Source of the DNA: Deltaproteobacteria bacterium
Lineage (GTDB): Bacteria > Bdellovibrionota_B > Oligoflexia > Oligoflexales > Bog-1112
Reading direction: 5' to 3'
Assembly: GCA_947466225.1 (NCBI GenBank)
Contig: CANIBL010000020.1
Location: forward strand, 1-41,804
Length of the DNA stretch: 41,804 nucleotides
In this document: in pieces, positions 26,621-35,265 of the stretch
Layout: every line of letters begins with the position of its first letter
Numbering within the stretch: position 1 is the stretch's first letter
Position numbers and translations under genes: made by a program
Notes under the pieces: generated by a model
Told to the model about the DNA's origin: nothing
Databases searched by the model: none
The model's input: only the letters and a program-made list of their open reading frames with translations

Positions 26621-27393
26621 GTTCGGTTCCTTTTGCGACAAGCAGCTAAAAAATCGTCTAAGAGGGGAGAAGGAGAGAGTAAGGTCGTATCTTCTTCGGT
26701 TTGAAATTCTGGGTGCCATTGTACGGCAGCGCAATATTGATCCGTCTCTGTGTCTTCATATCGAATGGCCTCTATAATCCCGTCTTCTGGCGAGAGGGCT
26801 TCTACGATCAGACCTTTTCCCAGTGTACAGATGCCTTGGTGATGGACACTGTTGATGTGAAGTTGTGTTGCATCAGGGTACAACTTTGCCAGTTTCGATC
26901 CAGGTAGGATCTTCACTGCATGCTGATTTTTTTCATAGAGTGTAGCATCTCGATGTACCAAGCCGTGAGGCTGTGCATCTTGAATGTCTTGGTACAATGT
27001 GCCGCCTAGGGCGACGTTGATCAACTGAGCCCCTCGACAAATGCCCAGGATCGGAAGTCTACGTGCAAAGGCCTCTTCAAACAACGCAAGTTCATAGGCA
27101 TCTCGTAGCGCATCCCCCTTCCACTCCGGTCGAAGCGGGGTCTGTCCATAGGACGTGGGACTCATATCTACGCCTCCGTGGAAAATAATTCCGTCGAATT
27201 GGGTGACAATCTCCGAAAGTGGCATTCCGCGAGGGCTTTCTGGGGGCACCATGGAGGCGTATACACCTGGCTGTGCAACATAATCGAGTAGCGATCGTTC
27301 GAGATACACCAGCGGGCGTCCGTTGAAAATGCTACGAGTGGGATCTTGGTGCCACATGCAGGCACTAAGTCCAATACGCAAGGGATGTGACAT
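26617..27393 (-). CDS. Class I glutamine amidotransferase-like gamma-glutamyl hydrolase (PuuD family)
   Basis: 258 residues. The peptidase C26 triad is visible: Cys119 in 'ILGICRGAQLINVALGG', and His227 with Glu229 in 'AVQWHPEFQ'. 'FHGGVDMSP' is the usual oxyanion region. PuuD and relatives split the gamma-glutamyl amide and release glutamate plus the free amino acid. It is the third gene of a four-gene minus-strand cluster, five bases after the dehydrogenase and overlapping the ALDH by four bases, so co-translated. Good ribosome binding site (GAGGG). Confidence 0.87.
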   Translation of the reverse strand: MSHPLRIGLSACMWHQDPTRSIFNGRPLVYLERSLLDYVAQPGVYASMVPPESPRGMPLSEIVTQFDGIIFHGGVDMSPTSYGQTPLRPEWKGDALRDAYELALFEEAFARRLPILGICRGAQLINVALGGTLYQDIQDAQPHGLVHRDATLYEKNQHAVKILPGSKLAKLYPDATQLHINSVHHQGICTLGKGLIVEALSPEDGIIEAIRYEDTETDQYCAAVQWHPEFQTEEDTTLLSPSPLLDDFLAACRKRNRT

Positions 27394-27398
27394 TACGG

Positions 27399-28550
27399 TT
27401 ATCCCTCAACCGAATGAAAAATACGTCGGAAATCTTCTTTTGTACAAGGCTTCGGGTTATTGAGATGGCATGAGTCCTGTGTGGCAACTTCGATCAAGGC
27501 CTCCGTGATGTGTGCGCCTTTTGCTTTCAGCGTTGTGGGAATGCCAACTTGCTGACATAGGGTCTCTACTTTTTGCAAGAAGAAGTCTGCTAGCGTTTCT
27601 GTTGAGCTACTGGTTCCACCGAGGACACGCCCCAAATGTGCCAATTTCGTGAGGCTCACATCTCGGTTAAATCGTAGGCATGCAGACAGCATCACTGCAT
27701 TGGCAAATCCATGGTGCCAATCAAAGCACGTAGATAATGCATGGGCGCAGGAATGGGTGACACCTAGGCCTTTTTGAAAAGCTGTGGCTCCCATCATAGA
27801 GGACATCAGCATACCTTTTCTCGCTTCGAGATCACGAGGGTTTTCTACCGCACGTGGCAAAAATTCAAATGCCAAACGCACACCTTCTACAGCAATGCCT
27901 TCGCACATTGGGTGATAGTTCTTTGCGAGGTAGGCTTCAATATTGTGGGTCAGTGCATCCATGCCTGTATAGGCTGTGATGGTAGCTGGAAGTTCAAACG
28001 TAAGCTCTGGATCTGCCAGAACTACCTTGGGTACCATGGCCGTGCCCCAAATGATCACCTTGCGATGGGTCTCATCATCGGAGATAACGCTGCTGCCGCC
28101 TACTTCGCTCCCGGTTCCAGCCGTCGTTGGAATTGCCACCATAAAGGGAAGTCTAGGCTCGATTGCCGGTGCGCCTGGTTTGTCATCTTCGTAGTCAAAT
28201 AGGTCGCCTTCATGAGTTGCCATGAGTCCGATTGCTTTTCCCACATCGAGAGCGCAACCACCGCCTAAAATGATAAGTCCATCCGCATTGTGGCGCCGGA
28301 AAGCTTCGACCCCAGCTGTTACAAATTTTTTGGTTGGGTTCCCCCCAAAGTCCGCGTAGGTTGCATACACAACCTCTTCTTTCGCCAGTAGCTGTTGTAT
28401 GCCCGTGAAAAATGCACAACTCAGCACACCATGATCGGTAACCAAAAGCGGTCGCTTCACATTCCGTTCTCGTAAAATACGAGGCAAGAGTGCGATTGCG
28501 CCAGCGCCAAAGCGAATGTCAGTGGGAAAACGAAAGCTAGAGAGTGACAT
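27399..28550 (-). CDS. Iron-containing alcohol dehydrogenase (type III)
   Basis: 383 residues. The NAD-binding loop is 'ILGGGCALDVGKAIG' (Gly96-98). Metal ligands can be placed at Asp198, His202, His266 and His280; the 14-residue spacing between the last two is that of FucO-type enzymes. 'PTTAGTGSEV' and 'DPELT' are further family motifs. It replaces the flavin amine oxidase PuuB seen in the E. coli putrescine cluster, which points to an alcohol and not an amine being oxidised. ATG at 28550 has AGGA upstream. A MITE copy separates it from the ligase gene. Confidence 0.88.
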   Translation of the reverse strand: MSLSSFRFPTDIRFGAGAIALLPRILRERNVKRPLLVTDHGVLSCAFFTGIQQLLAKEEVVYATYADFGGNPTKKFVTAGVEAFRRHNADGLIILGGGCALDVGKAIGLMATHEGDLFDYEDDKPGAPAIEPRLPFMVAIPTTAGTGSEVGGSSVISDDETHRKVIIWGTAMVPKVVLADPELTFELPATITAYTGMDALTHNIEAYLAKNYHPMCEGIAVEGVRLAFEFLPRAVENPRDLEARKGMLMSSMMGATAFQKGLGVTHSCAHALSTCFDWHHGFANAVMLSACLRFNRDVSLTKLAHLGRVLGGTSSSTETLADFFLQKVETLCQQVGIPTTLKAKGAHITEALIEVATQDSCHLNNPKPCTKEDFRRIFHSVEG

Positions 28551-28584
28551 GGAAAATCCTTTCTTCTGATTCAGTAAAAATATG

Positions 28585-28680
28585 TATACCCATCGCCAAT
28601 GAAGATGTCTCCTTTTCCGTCATCCCCAGCGACCTTTGGTCGCGTCGGGGATCCCCCTCGATCGGGGGAGATGCCTGTGC
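28585..28680. repeat. MITE-like copy inside the ligase/dehydrogenase operon
   Basis: The left terminal repeat TATACCCATCGCCAATGAAG starts at 28585. A GTCATCCCCAGCGACC/GGTCGCGTCGGGGATC hairpin follows, then the beginning of a second arm (GGGGGAGATGCC) that is cut short by the ligase stop codon at 28683. The copy lies between the first and second genes of the cluster and could lower or stabilise distal expression. Confidence 0.75.
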
Positions 28681-28682
28681 GG

Positions 28683-30038
28683 CTAAATAATTTCAAAATA
28701 CCGTTTCAATTCCCAATCCGTTACCACCTGCTGGGATTGTTGCCATTCCCACAAGCGACTTTGGGCGAAGTGTTGAACAAAGGCTTCAGGGAAAAGTGTG
28801 TTGGCGATTTTAGAATCTCGAAATCGGATCGCTGCTTCTTGTAGATTTTTGGGAAATCGCACGCCGAGCTCACTCTGGTATCCGTTGCCTGAGACAGGCG
28901 GGTCCAGCAAGGCAACCTCATTCTCAATTCCATATAGACCTGCAGCAATTGTAGCTGCGATGGCAAGATAGGGATTCATATCAGCGCCAGGAACGCGAAA
29001 CTCCAGCCGAGTGGCAGCGGGAGATGCGGGAATCACCCGCAAGGCGCAGGTGCGGTTATCGATGCCCCAGGTGGCTCGGGTTGGGGCCCAAAACCCTTCG
29101 ACCAAGCGCTTGTAGCTATTTACTGTAGGGGCACAAAGCGCCAAGAGATCGGGTAAGCAATGAAGAACACCCGCTACGTAATGGCGAAAAAGCGGGCTCA
29201 TGGAGTGGGGGTCTTTGTTGGAGAAGAAAACGGGGTTGCCTTGTGCATCCACCAAACTTTGATGAATGTGCCCACTGCAGCCAGGTAGTGCCATGTTCCA
29301 CTTGGCCATGAAGCTCGCTAAAATGCCAAATTGGGAGGCGATTTCTTTTACCCCTGATTTAAAGAGAATGGCGCGATCGGCGGCTTCAAGAGCATCTGAA
29401 TAGAGAATGGCGGCTTCGTATACGCCAGGGCCTGTTTCTGGATGTAATCCTTCAATGGGTACGCGAAAACGATCCATCTGCTCCATGATCGCAGTAAAAA
29501 ATTCGTGATTGTCGCTCATACGCAGCAGAGAGTACCCAAACATGCCAGGTGTTAAAGGGGTTGGGTTGACGAATCCTTTCTGTTCCATTGAGGCGGCAGA
29601 TTCTTGAAAATTAAACCATTCAAATTCACAGCCGACTTTGGCTGAAAATCCCATCTTGGCTGCTTTGGCAATGATGCGTTTGAGTAATTGTCGTGGACAG
29701 ACTTCGAGTCCTGCGCCATTTTTATCAACAAAGTCTCCGAGGAAAAAAGGGGTGTTCTCATGCCATGGAATTTCACGGTATGTGTTTAGGTCCACGGAAA
29801 CAGCGGCATCTGGATATCCCGTGTGCCAACCAGTATATTGTGCGCCTTCATATAATCGATCCCAGCAATCCCATCCAAAAATTACATTGCAAAATCCGAA
29901 GGACGATTCTGCAATAGAATGGAATTTGTCGATGTGCAAAAATTTCCCGCGTAAGACACCATCAATATCTGAGGCGGCGACTTTTACTTTGCGGGCGGGA
30001 GACTCTTTCCACGGTACAGAAGGAGCGGATGGGACCAT
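28683..30038 (-). CDS. Glutamine-synthetase-family gamma-glutamyl amine ligase (PuuA/GlnA4-like)
   Basis: 451 residues from the ATG at 30038 (GGAG upstream); the 14 residues of the longer frame are not family-like. GS motifs: 'KVGCEFEWFNF' (metal-binding Glu), 'GLHPETGPGVYEAAI', 'LPGCSGHIHQSL', 'NSYKRLVEGFWAPTRATWGIDNRTCALRVI' and 'RLEFRVPGADMNPYLAIAA'. The sequence follows the short PuuA/GlnA4 type that joins glutamate to an amine with ATP. It is first in a minus-strand cluster with dehydrogenase, hydrolase and ALDH, so biosynthetic glutamine formation is unlikely. Confidence 0.85.
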   Translation of the reverse strand: MVPSAPSVPWKESPARKVKVAASDIDGVLRGKFLHIDKFHSIAESSFGFCNVIFGWDCWDRLYEGAQYTGWHTGYPDAAVSVDLNTYREIPWHENTPFFLGDFVDKNGAGLEVCPRQLLKRIIAKAAKMGFSAKVGCEFEWFNFQESAASMEQKGFVNPTPLTPGMFGYSLLRMSDNHEFFTAIMEQMDRFRVPIEGLHPETGPGVYEAAILYSDALEAADRAILFKSGVKEIASQFGILASFMAKWNMALPGCSGHIHQSLVDAQGNPVFFSNKDPHSMSPLFRHYVAGVLHCLPDLLALCAPTVNSYKRLVEGFWAPTRATWGIDNRTCALRVIPASPAATRLEFRVPGADMNPYLAIAATIAAGLYGIENEVALLDPPVSGNGYQSELGVRFPKNLQEAAIRFRDSKIANTLFPEAFVQHFAQSRLWEWQQSQQVVTDWELKRYFEII

Positions 30039-30193
30039 AAGGAGACTCCATATTGAATATGAGAGTTTCCTCCTTAGCACGAAAGTGTATGGACCTAAAG
30101 AGAATCACAAGAGATTTCTTGCGGCCGAAACAAAGCAAGAAAATTTGTTATCCCCGATGGATCTGGTATGTACTTCGTCATCCTCAGGCTAAC

Positions 30194-30757
30194 TATACCC
30201 AACCAACTTTAAGATGCCTTGCGCTATCCGTCATCCCCAGCGACCTTTGGTCGCGTCGGGGATTCCCCCATGCTGTTCGGTTAAGGATCAAACCCTTGTA
30301 GGACAAGAGGGCTGTTGATTTTTTGTTATTCCACAAAATTTTAGCTGCTGGTCGAAGCTGGCTTTTGGCGCTACTTTCAGGACATGGTGATAAAAAAGAA
30401 TTCCGGATAGTCAATGAAAGGCTGTGCTGGCATCGGTAATCGGAGTTTCTGTCATCCCCAGCGAACCCTGATCGCGTCGGGGATCCCCCTCGATCGTGGG
30501 AGATGCCCAGACGGCCGAGGCGGCCTGGGCATGACGGATGCCTCTTTTTCCTTATGTTATCGGGTTGTTCGTTCATTGTCAGAAATCCTTTTTTATCGCT
30601 ATACTCAAAAAACCCTACAATCAAAGGATTTTTCCCATAACCTCTATTTTCCCCTTCGTAGGAAAAAACCATTTTTCTCTTTCTCTACAAGGCTTACACT
30701 CTTAACCGAACAGCATTGGCATGACGGAAGGGGCGTCTTCATTGGCGATGGGTATAT
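30194..30757. repeat. MITE copy split by insertion of the 450-bp element
   Basis: The left terminal repeat (TATACCCAACCAACTTTAAG) and first hairpin lie at 30194-30267. The copy is then interrupted and resumes at about 30718 with GGCATGACGG and the right terminal repeat CTTCATTGGCGATGGGTATA (ending 30757). Joining the outer parts gives the usual order of an intact copy, minus most of the second hairpin. Around this, 30039-30193 and 30758-30889 show no gene. Confidence 0.72.
30268..30718. mobile_element. 450-bp non-autonomous TIR element, copy 2
   Basis: Ends are CCATGCTGTTCGGTTAAG and CTTAACCGAACAGCATTG (inverted, 16 of 18 matching). It is collinear with 12715-13164 over its full length, including an internal MITE core at about 30450-30540 (GTCATCCCCAGCG...GGGCATGACGG). 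Its internal core differs in sequence from copy 1 but keeps the hairpins. No coding frame. Confidence 0.75.
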
Positions 30758-30848
30758 CTCGTGAAATTGGTATAAAAAATACCCAAGATATTTCCTTGTG
30801 AAAACAGCTGAATCAAAGAATGACATTGCAGAAAAGCATATGAATTTA

Positions 30849-30868
30849 TATACCCATCGCCAATGAAG
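30849..30868. repeat. Solo MITE terminal repeat
   Basis: TATACCCATCGCCAATGAAG stands alone 20 bp before the start of the decayed secreted gene; nothing of the MITE interior follows. It may be a remnant of an older copy. Confidence 0.65.
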
Positions 30869-30889
30869 CTCATTTTATTGAAAGAAGCT

Positions 30890-31707
30890 ATGATGAAAAA
30901 GGTAATACTCTCTTTGCTATTTCTTTATTCGCTGCAGGTTCAAGCTGCAGCGAGCGAAAATCTGTGAGCGCCCGTTGGTACCATTGGGGACAATGACGCT
31001 ACCATAACGAAGATTCGTGAACTCAATGCAGCCGGGAAAAAAACGGGCCTGTTTATTGGGCGTACCCATTACGAAAAACTTCCAAATGAGGATCAGACTG
31101 TAACGTAGAGAAGGTAGGGGAAGAGCGTCTACATCTCCTACAGGATGCAACGGAAGAGAATCCTCTTCTCTTTGGTCTATTTGACTATATTGTCATGGAA
31201 CGGGGTCTATTGGGCTATATTCCGGTTGGTTCAAGTCACGGTGTTGGTCTTATTCATCTTTGGAAAAAATATTTGAAGTCGGCTCCGGGGAGTAGCCTTG
31301 TCCTTCCAGTTGAACCAAACCCCGCTTACTTTGAGAATGGTGATACGCATAGTTTTAAGGGTCTATCTCTTTATATTAATGATGCTCTTGTTAGCGCTGA
31401 GTTCCGTTGCCCACTTAGAGAAAAATTGCTGGAGCAGCATGGAGAAGAGAACATACCACATGTGCTTACTGTCGTATATCCACTCGCTCTTCAACAAGAT
31501 CCGATTGCCCGAGGAGTGAGAAATCAACTGGATGATGAAGAAGAGGCACAGATGTCGAAAATTATGACAGAATTCTTGGAACATGTGCAAACATTACTCC
31601 AAGCTTCATTTGAGAATATATCTGTCCTTCCAAAAACCTGCTTCTACAATCGTAGTGGGACATTTAGTGTGTTGATCTTTCAAAACCCAACGTCAGACTC
31701 ACTCTAG
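30890..31707 (+). pseudogene. Decayed gene for a secreted protein
   Basis: The frame starts ATGATGAAAAAGG at 30890 and encodes a clean signal peptide ('MMKKVILSLLFLYSLQVQAAA'). An in-frame TGA at 30965-30967 interrupts it; the same frame then continues sensibly ('APVGTIGDNDATITKIRELN') to a TAG at 31106. From about 31105 the reading continues one frame over with 'VEKVGEERLHLLQDATEENP' and is open to 31707. So one nonsense change and a one-base deletion separate it from an intact protein of about 270 residues. No family recognised. The later part retains a Met at 31195 with no good ribosome binding site. Confidence 0.65.
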
Positions 31708-31724
31708 AGTCCCTATGAGCAGCC

Positions 31725-32711
31725 TTACTGGAGATCCAAGCTCGTCATAGACCCCTTCATCACAGGCCCATTTGGTCCTGCGTTCAATTGGCATTCACCG
31801 CTTACTCGCTCATAAATACCGCAGCCTTGTTTTGAATTGCCCCAGTGACCCTTGAAGTTCATCCATGCATCTTTTCCCGTATAAACTTTATTGGGTTTAA
31901 ATAAGATCACCTCCAAGTTTTTCCAGCTGTGCCATGCACGTCCCTTGCTCGTATAGTCTGCGAGCTCGCCTCCATTTGGCAGTTTTCGATACTGATATTT
32001 ACCTGGTTTTGGATAGACGCCATGGGATCCGTTTGCGCTGTAAACAACGGGGTGTGTCCCATTGATATAGTCGATGGATTTGGTATCTCCATAGGTAAAT
32101 GTATTTCCCTCACTATGCCAGGATAAATAAACTTGGGTCGGTTGTAAATTTACCGTGCGTACGGTGATATGTTCCCAATCGCCTACATGATCTCCAAATT
32201 CTTTCTTGCACCCTACACATCGTCCTCCTACCGAAACACCAAGACAGACTTTTTTACCCAAATTGTAAGGGTAAAAAAACCAGTAGGTCAAATCCACAAT
32301 ATCTTCCGTTTTTTGCGTCACGATGGCATATACGGGAGCAGCGGGTTTGTTGCCTCCCATTTGCCCAAACAGAAAAGGTAAGTTTTTACATGTAGGACAT
32401 TTTAACCGATCTTTGGTAACCAAAAAACCCCCTTCAGCTCGCATATAAGGCAAGAAAAAATCCACGGAAGAAGGCGTAAATTGTTCGGATTTATCCAAAT
32501 ACACCAGAGGCGCATACCGGTCTACAGGCAGAGATTTACAGGCATTTTGCATCCAAAACATGGTGCCAATTTTGGCTTCACATTCGGCCTGTGACAACTC
32601 TCTCTCTGCTATTGTTTCAATAGAAATTTCCTCTTGATTTTGTATCGAAGAAAATCCGACTAAACTTGGCAATAGGAAAATTCCATAGACCCATCGCATC
32701 GATCTTCGCAT
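31725..32711 (-). CDS. Secreted Vps62-domain (DUF946-like) protein
   Basis: 328 residues from the ATG at 32711 (AGAGG upstream), signal peptide ending near residue 20. The family layout is clear: 'APLVYLDKSEQFTPSSVDFFLP', 'YWFFYPYNLGK', 'GDHVGDWEHITVRT', 'VYLSWHSEGN', 'PVVYSANGSHGVYPKPGKYQY'. This matches Vps62/DUF946 proteins, first named from yeast vacuolar sorting screens and common in fungi, plants and some bacteria. The molecular activity is not established. Four Cys in two short pairs (Cys-x-x-Cys) may bind metal or form disulfides. Faces the pseudogene tail to tail and is divergent from the secreted module. Confidence 0.75.
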   Translation of the reverse strand: MRRSMRWVYGIFLLPSLVGFSSIQNQEEISIETIAERELSQAECEAKIGTMFWMQNACKSLPVDRYAPLVYLDKSEQFTPSSVDFFLPYMRAEGGFLVTKDRLKCPTCKNLPFLFGQMGGNKPAAPVYAIVTQKTEDIVDLTYWFFYPYNLGKKVCLGVSVGGRCVGCKKEFGDHVGDWEHITVRTVNLQPTQVYLSWHSEGNTFTYGDTKSIDYINGTHPVVYSANGSHGVYPKPGKYQYRKLPNGGELADYTSKGRAWHSWKNLEVILFKPNKVYTGKDAWMNFKGHWGNSKQGCGIYERVSGECQLNAGPNGPVMKGSMTSLDLQ

Positions 32712-32819
32712 GTACACCTCTTGTTTGTATGGTTAATCTCATTCTCTAGGTAGAAATGCCATGCGTCAATCCTTCATATTTCTATTTATTGCATTTTTTC
32801 TCACCAGATATTCGGTCAA

Positions 32820-32848
32820 TTGCAATTCAAAAATCTCGTTGTTAGTGT
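32820..32848 (+). promoter_or_regulatory. Promoter of secreted module copy 1
   Basis: TTGCAA, 17-base spacer, TAGTGT, with the -10 box ending 28 bases before the ATG at 32876. The same box types, spacing and distance recur in front of copy 2, with the shared upstream bases TCAATTG. Confidence 0.55.
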
Positions 32849-32875
32849 GAAAGAAACCAATCAATGGAGAGAACA

Positions 32876-33187
32876 ATGAAAGCACGCAGTACACTTGCAG
32901 CAGGGATTTTTGCGTTGTCTATGGGACAAGCTGCCTTTGGTGACGATATCATTGGGTCTGCATTTGCCACGGTGACCTCACCCTTTATTACCACTACCGG
33001 GCTAGGGGGGACTTCGACCGTAGCAGACATGGAGAAGGCCCAAAAGTTGGGATTGGATGAAGCAGACATCGATGCGATTCGTCATGGACGCATGACGAGT
33101 AGCGTACGAGAAATAGCGAGAGAAAGTAATAGAAGCGAGCAAGAAACGTTGCGCATTCTTCAAGATGAATTTGGCGTTGCTCAATAA
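32876..33187 (+). CDS. Small secreted protein A of the duplicated module
   Basis: 103 residues from the ATG at 32876 (GGAGAG upstream). Signal peptide to about Ala19-Phe-Gly. The mature N terminus has 'TSPFITTTG', shared with protein B ('SSPFLTSTG'). The C-terminal half is helical and also conserved: Lys-Leu-Gly-Leu-Asp..., Arg-His-Gly-Arg-Met-Thr, 'RSEQETL' and a final Phe-Gly-Val. No Cys in the mature part. No recognised family. It precedes the HExxH/DUF4105 protein by 82 bp and should be co-transcribed; it might be a substrate, inhibitor or partner of that enzyme. Confidence 0.75.
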   Translation: MKARSTLAAGIFALSMGQAAFGDDIIGSAFATVTSPFITTTGLGGTSTVADMEKAQKLGLDEADIDAIRHGRMTSSVREIARESNRSEQETLRILQDEFGVAQ

Positions 33188-33269
33188 TCAAGATGGCTTC
33201 TCCTAAGTGGCCTTGCGTCTCTTAGGTTTTTTCGCCCATAGGGGGCTCATACAGGGAAGGGGAAGTTGC

Positions 33270-35171
33270 ATGAAGGGTTTGTTCTTTGCGTATTCAGTTG
33301 GGGTTGCCCAGATGCTTTCGGGTGCGAATCCGCTATACCGACTTGAGCAATCGCTGTCGGATGCACAAACAGCAAAAGCTGTGCAGCGTTTTTTGCATCA
33401 AGCAGAAGCCAGGCTACCGAATGTCCTAAAAGAACATGTGCCTTCCATTTCCGTGGTATTCTCGGATATGCAGCCGAAGCCCTCTTTTCTCTCCTCTCTT
33501 TTTTCTACCCAACCAGAAGCGGAAATCGGTCCCCTTCCGCTTCCAGATTGTGGAGATGAAGTAGAACCAAACGATGTAGAGGTTGAAAGAGAAGGGGAAG
33601 AAAGCGAACCTGCGCCAGCGGAGAAACCGAAAAAGACACCTGTCCTTGTATACGGAGATTTTTCTCGCGCTACTCATGTGATTCGACTCAATCGACGATT
33701 TTTATCCGATATTCGATCTCCCTATCAAGACGACCGAAACTATCGCTGTGGGCACGGATCGATGTATCAGCTTGCCCTTGCGACATTGTTGCATGAAACA
33801 GCCCATGCATATGATTTTGCTAATGTTCGGACATCCAAGGAGCAAGAAGAGTTTGCGGCATGTGCAAAAGACAAAAGCCGTTGTGCTGCTGCCAAAAAAT
33901 TTCAGTCCCGACGACACTCGGTTTCCGATCACCCCATTTTCCAAGAGATCGTGCATGAAGGACATACAAAAGCCATCGCATCTCCTGATCCCTACGAAAG
34001 AAAGCATCCAGATCAGGAATATTTTCCGGTGAATTTTGAGTTCTTCTTGCTACAGCCAGCAGAATTTCGTATGCATCGCCCCCGGTTATATGATTTTTTT
34101 TCTACGTATTTTGATCACAATCCGATGGGCGGGGGGGGCGCAGTACCCTTGTCACAAAGTGGAATCATGACCAAAATTCCTATGTTGGATTTCCCTGTGT
34201 ATACCGCAGCTGATTTGGCCCCCGATAAAGTGTCGCGAGCGGATTTTTTCCTTGTAGCATCTGGCGTTGCTGGAGAGAGCCGATTTGGACATGTGACCCT
34301 ACGCTTCAAAATGTGCAAAAAATCGATCCAATCGGATGAGGTTTGCCCAGAAGAACAGCAAGCCCAAGATTTGGTTGTCACATACGCAGCTGATTTGCGA
34401 AACGAGACAAGTATCAATCCATTTAAGGGCCTCATGGGGAAATATTTTTCTGCGACTTCCATCACCTATTTAGATACTGCGTTGGAAAATTATGTGTATT
34501 TAGAAAATCGGCAGTTGGAGGCATACCCGCTTAAGCTAACCCGGGAACAACGAAATAATTTGGTCTTGCAGGTTCTCACTGATTTTTGGAGCTTTGAAGG
34601 CAACTATAAATTTATCACCAAAAATTGCAGCACTGAGGCTCGAGATGTCATCAAGTCCATTTTGGGCATTCATGGATTTTCCACTAAAGACCCAATTTTA
34701 CCAGCAAATTTAAAAGCTAGGTTAGTGGGAAAAAATTTGATCGAGGAGAAGCCCGTCGAAATTTACAAAGGCTCTCTGACTCTGATTGAAGAGAAACTGA
34801 CCATTGCTATGGCAGGGGATAAGAAAAAGCCATATGCTGCGAAGCTCATTGGGCTTCCGCCGCAAAAGCGCGTGTTATGGTATAAGAAACACATGAAATC
34901 TGATTTGAAGCCAATCGATAAATTGGCATGGCAACATGTAGAACAAGAAGTAGGGCGAACCCGACAAGTGCAAGAGATCCGGCGTTTGTCGAATGCGCAT
35001 GCAGAAGAGGTGCGAGGCCTCATGAGTGAAATTGCAATTTTGCGAGAAGGATATGGTATACCTGCGGCCTATCGTGTTGTGATGCCGACTAAAAAGCCAT
35101 TACCATATCGACAGGAGATGGACGTATTTGCCGCAGGAGAAAAAGCCGTATACACAGCGCTAGCTATGTAA
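33270..35171 (+). CDS. Secreted two-domain protein: HExxH metallopeptidase-like domain plus DUF4105 (Lnb-N-like) domain
   Basis: 633 residues from the ATG at 33270 (GGGGAAG upstream), with a signal peptide of about 20 residues. An acidic Glu-rich linker (95-122) is followed by a zinc-peptidase-like region: His175-Glu-Thr-Ala-His179 in 'LATLLHETAHAYDF', and Glu257 in 'NFEFFLLQPAEF', a likely third ligand. From about 300 the DUF4105 part begins: 'DFFLVASGVAGESRFGHVTLRF' (His341) and 'KNCSTEARDVIKSILG' (Cys453), the pair expected of a permuted papain-like active site. The C terminus is helical. Such proteins are periplasmic; their substrates are unknown. Confidence 0.72.
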   Translation: MKGLFFAYSVGVAQMLSGANPLYRLEQSLSDAQTAKAVQRFLHQAEARLPNVLKEHVPSISVVFSDMQPKPSFLSSLFSTQPEAEIGPLPLPDCGDEVEPNDVEVEREGEESEPAPAEKPKKTPVLVYGDFSRATHVIRLNRRFLSDIRSPYQDDRNYRCGHGSMYQLALATLLHETAHAYDFANVRTSKEQEEFAACAKDKSRCAAAKKFQSRRHSVSDHPIFQEIVHEGHTKAIASPDPYERKHPDQEYFPVNFEFFLLQPAEFRMHRPRLYDFFSTYFDHNPMGGGGAVPLSQSGIMTKIPMLDFPVYTAADLAPDKVSRADFFLVASGVAGESRFGHVTLRFKMCKKSIQSDEVCPEEQQAQDLVVTYAADLRNETSINPFKGLMGKYFSATSITYLDTALENYVYLENRQLEAYPLKLTREQRNNLVLQVLTDFWSFEGNYKFITKNCSTEARDVIKSILGIHGFSTKDPILPANLKARLVGKNLIEEKPVEIYKGSLTLIEEKLTIAMAGDKKKPYAAKLIGLPPQKRVLWYKKHMKSDLKPIDKLAWQHVEQEVGRTRQVQEIRRLSNAHAEEVRGLMSEIAILREGYGIPAAYRVVMPTKKPLPYRQEMDVFAAGEKAVYTALAM

Positions 35172-35209
35172 ATATCTGGTCCTCCTATTTCAACCCATAA
35201 TCTGTTCAA

Positions 35210-35238
35210 TTGTGAATTTTTTTCCTTCTTGATAGGGT
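35210..35238 (+). promoter_or_regulatory. Promoter of secreted module copy 2
   Basis: TTGTGA, 17-base spacer, TAGGGT, ending 28 bases before the ATG at 35266. It matches the promoter of copy 1 in box type, spacer and position, and TCAATTG lies 60 bases before the ATG in both. Confidence 0.55.
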
Positions 35239-35265
35239 TTTTTATCTATTAAGGGAGGACTTTAC

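Noticed and set aside
33207..33269. Upstream extension of the first HExxH/DUF4105 gene
   Set aside because: The extension from a GTG lacks a ribosome binding site and would hide the signal peptide; the ATG at 33270 is preceded by GGGGAAG.
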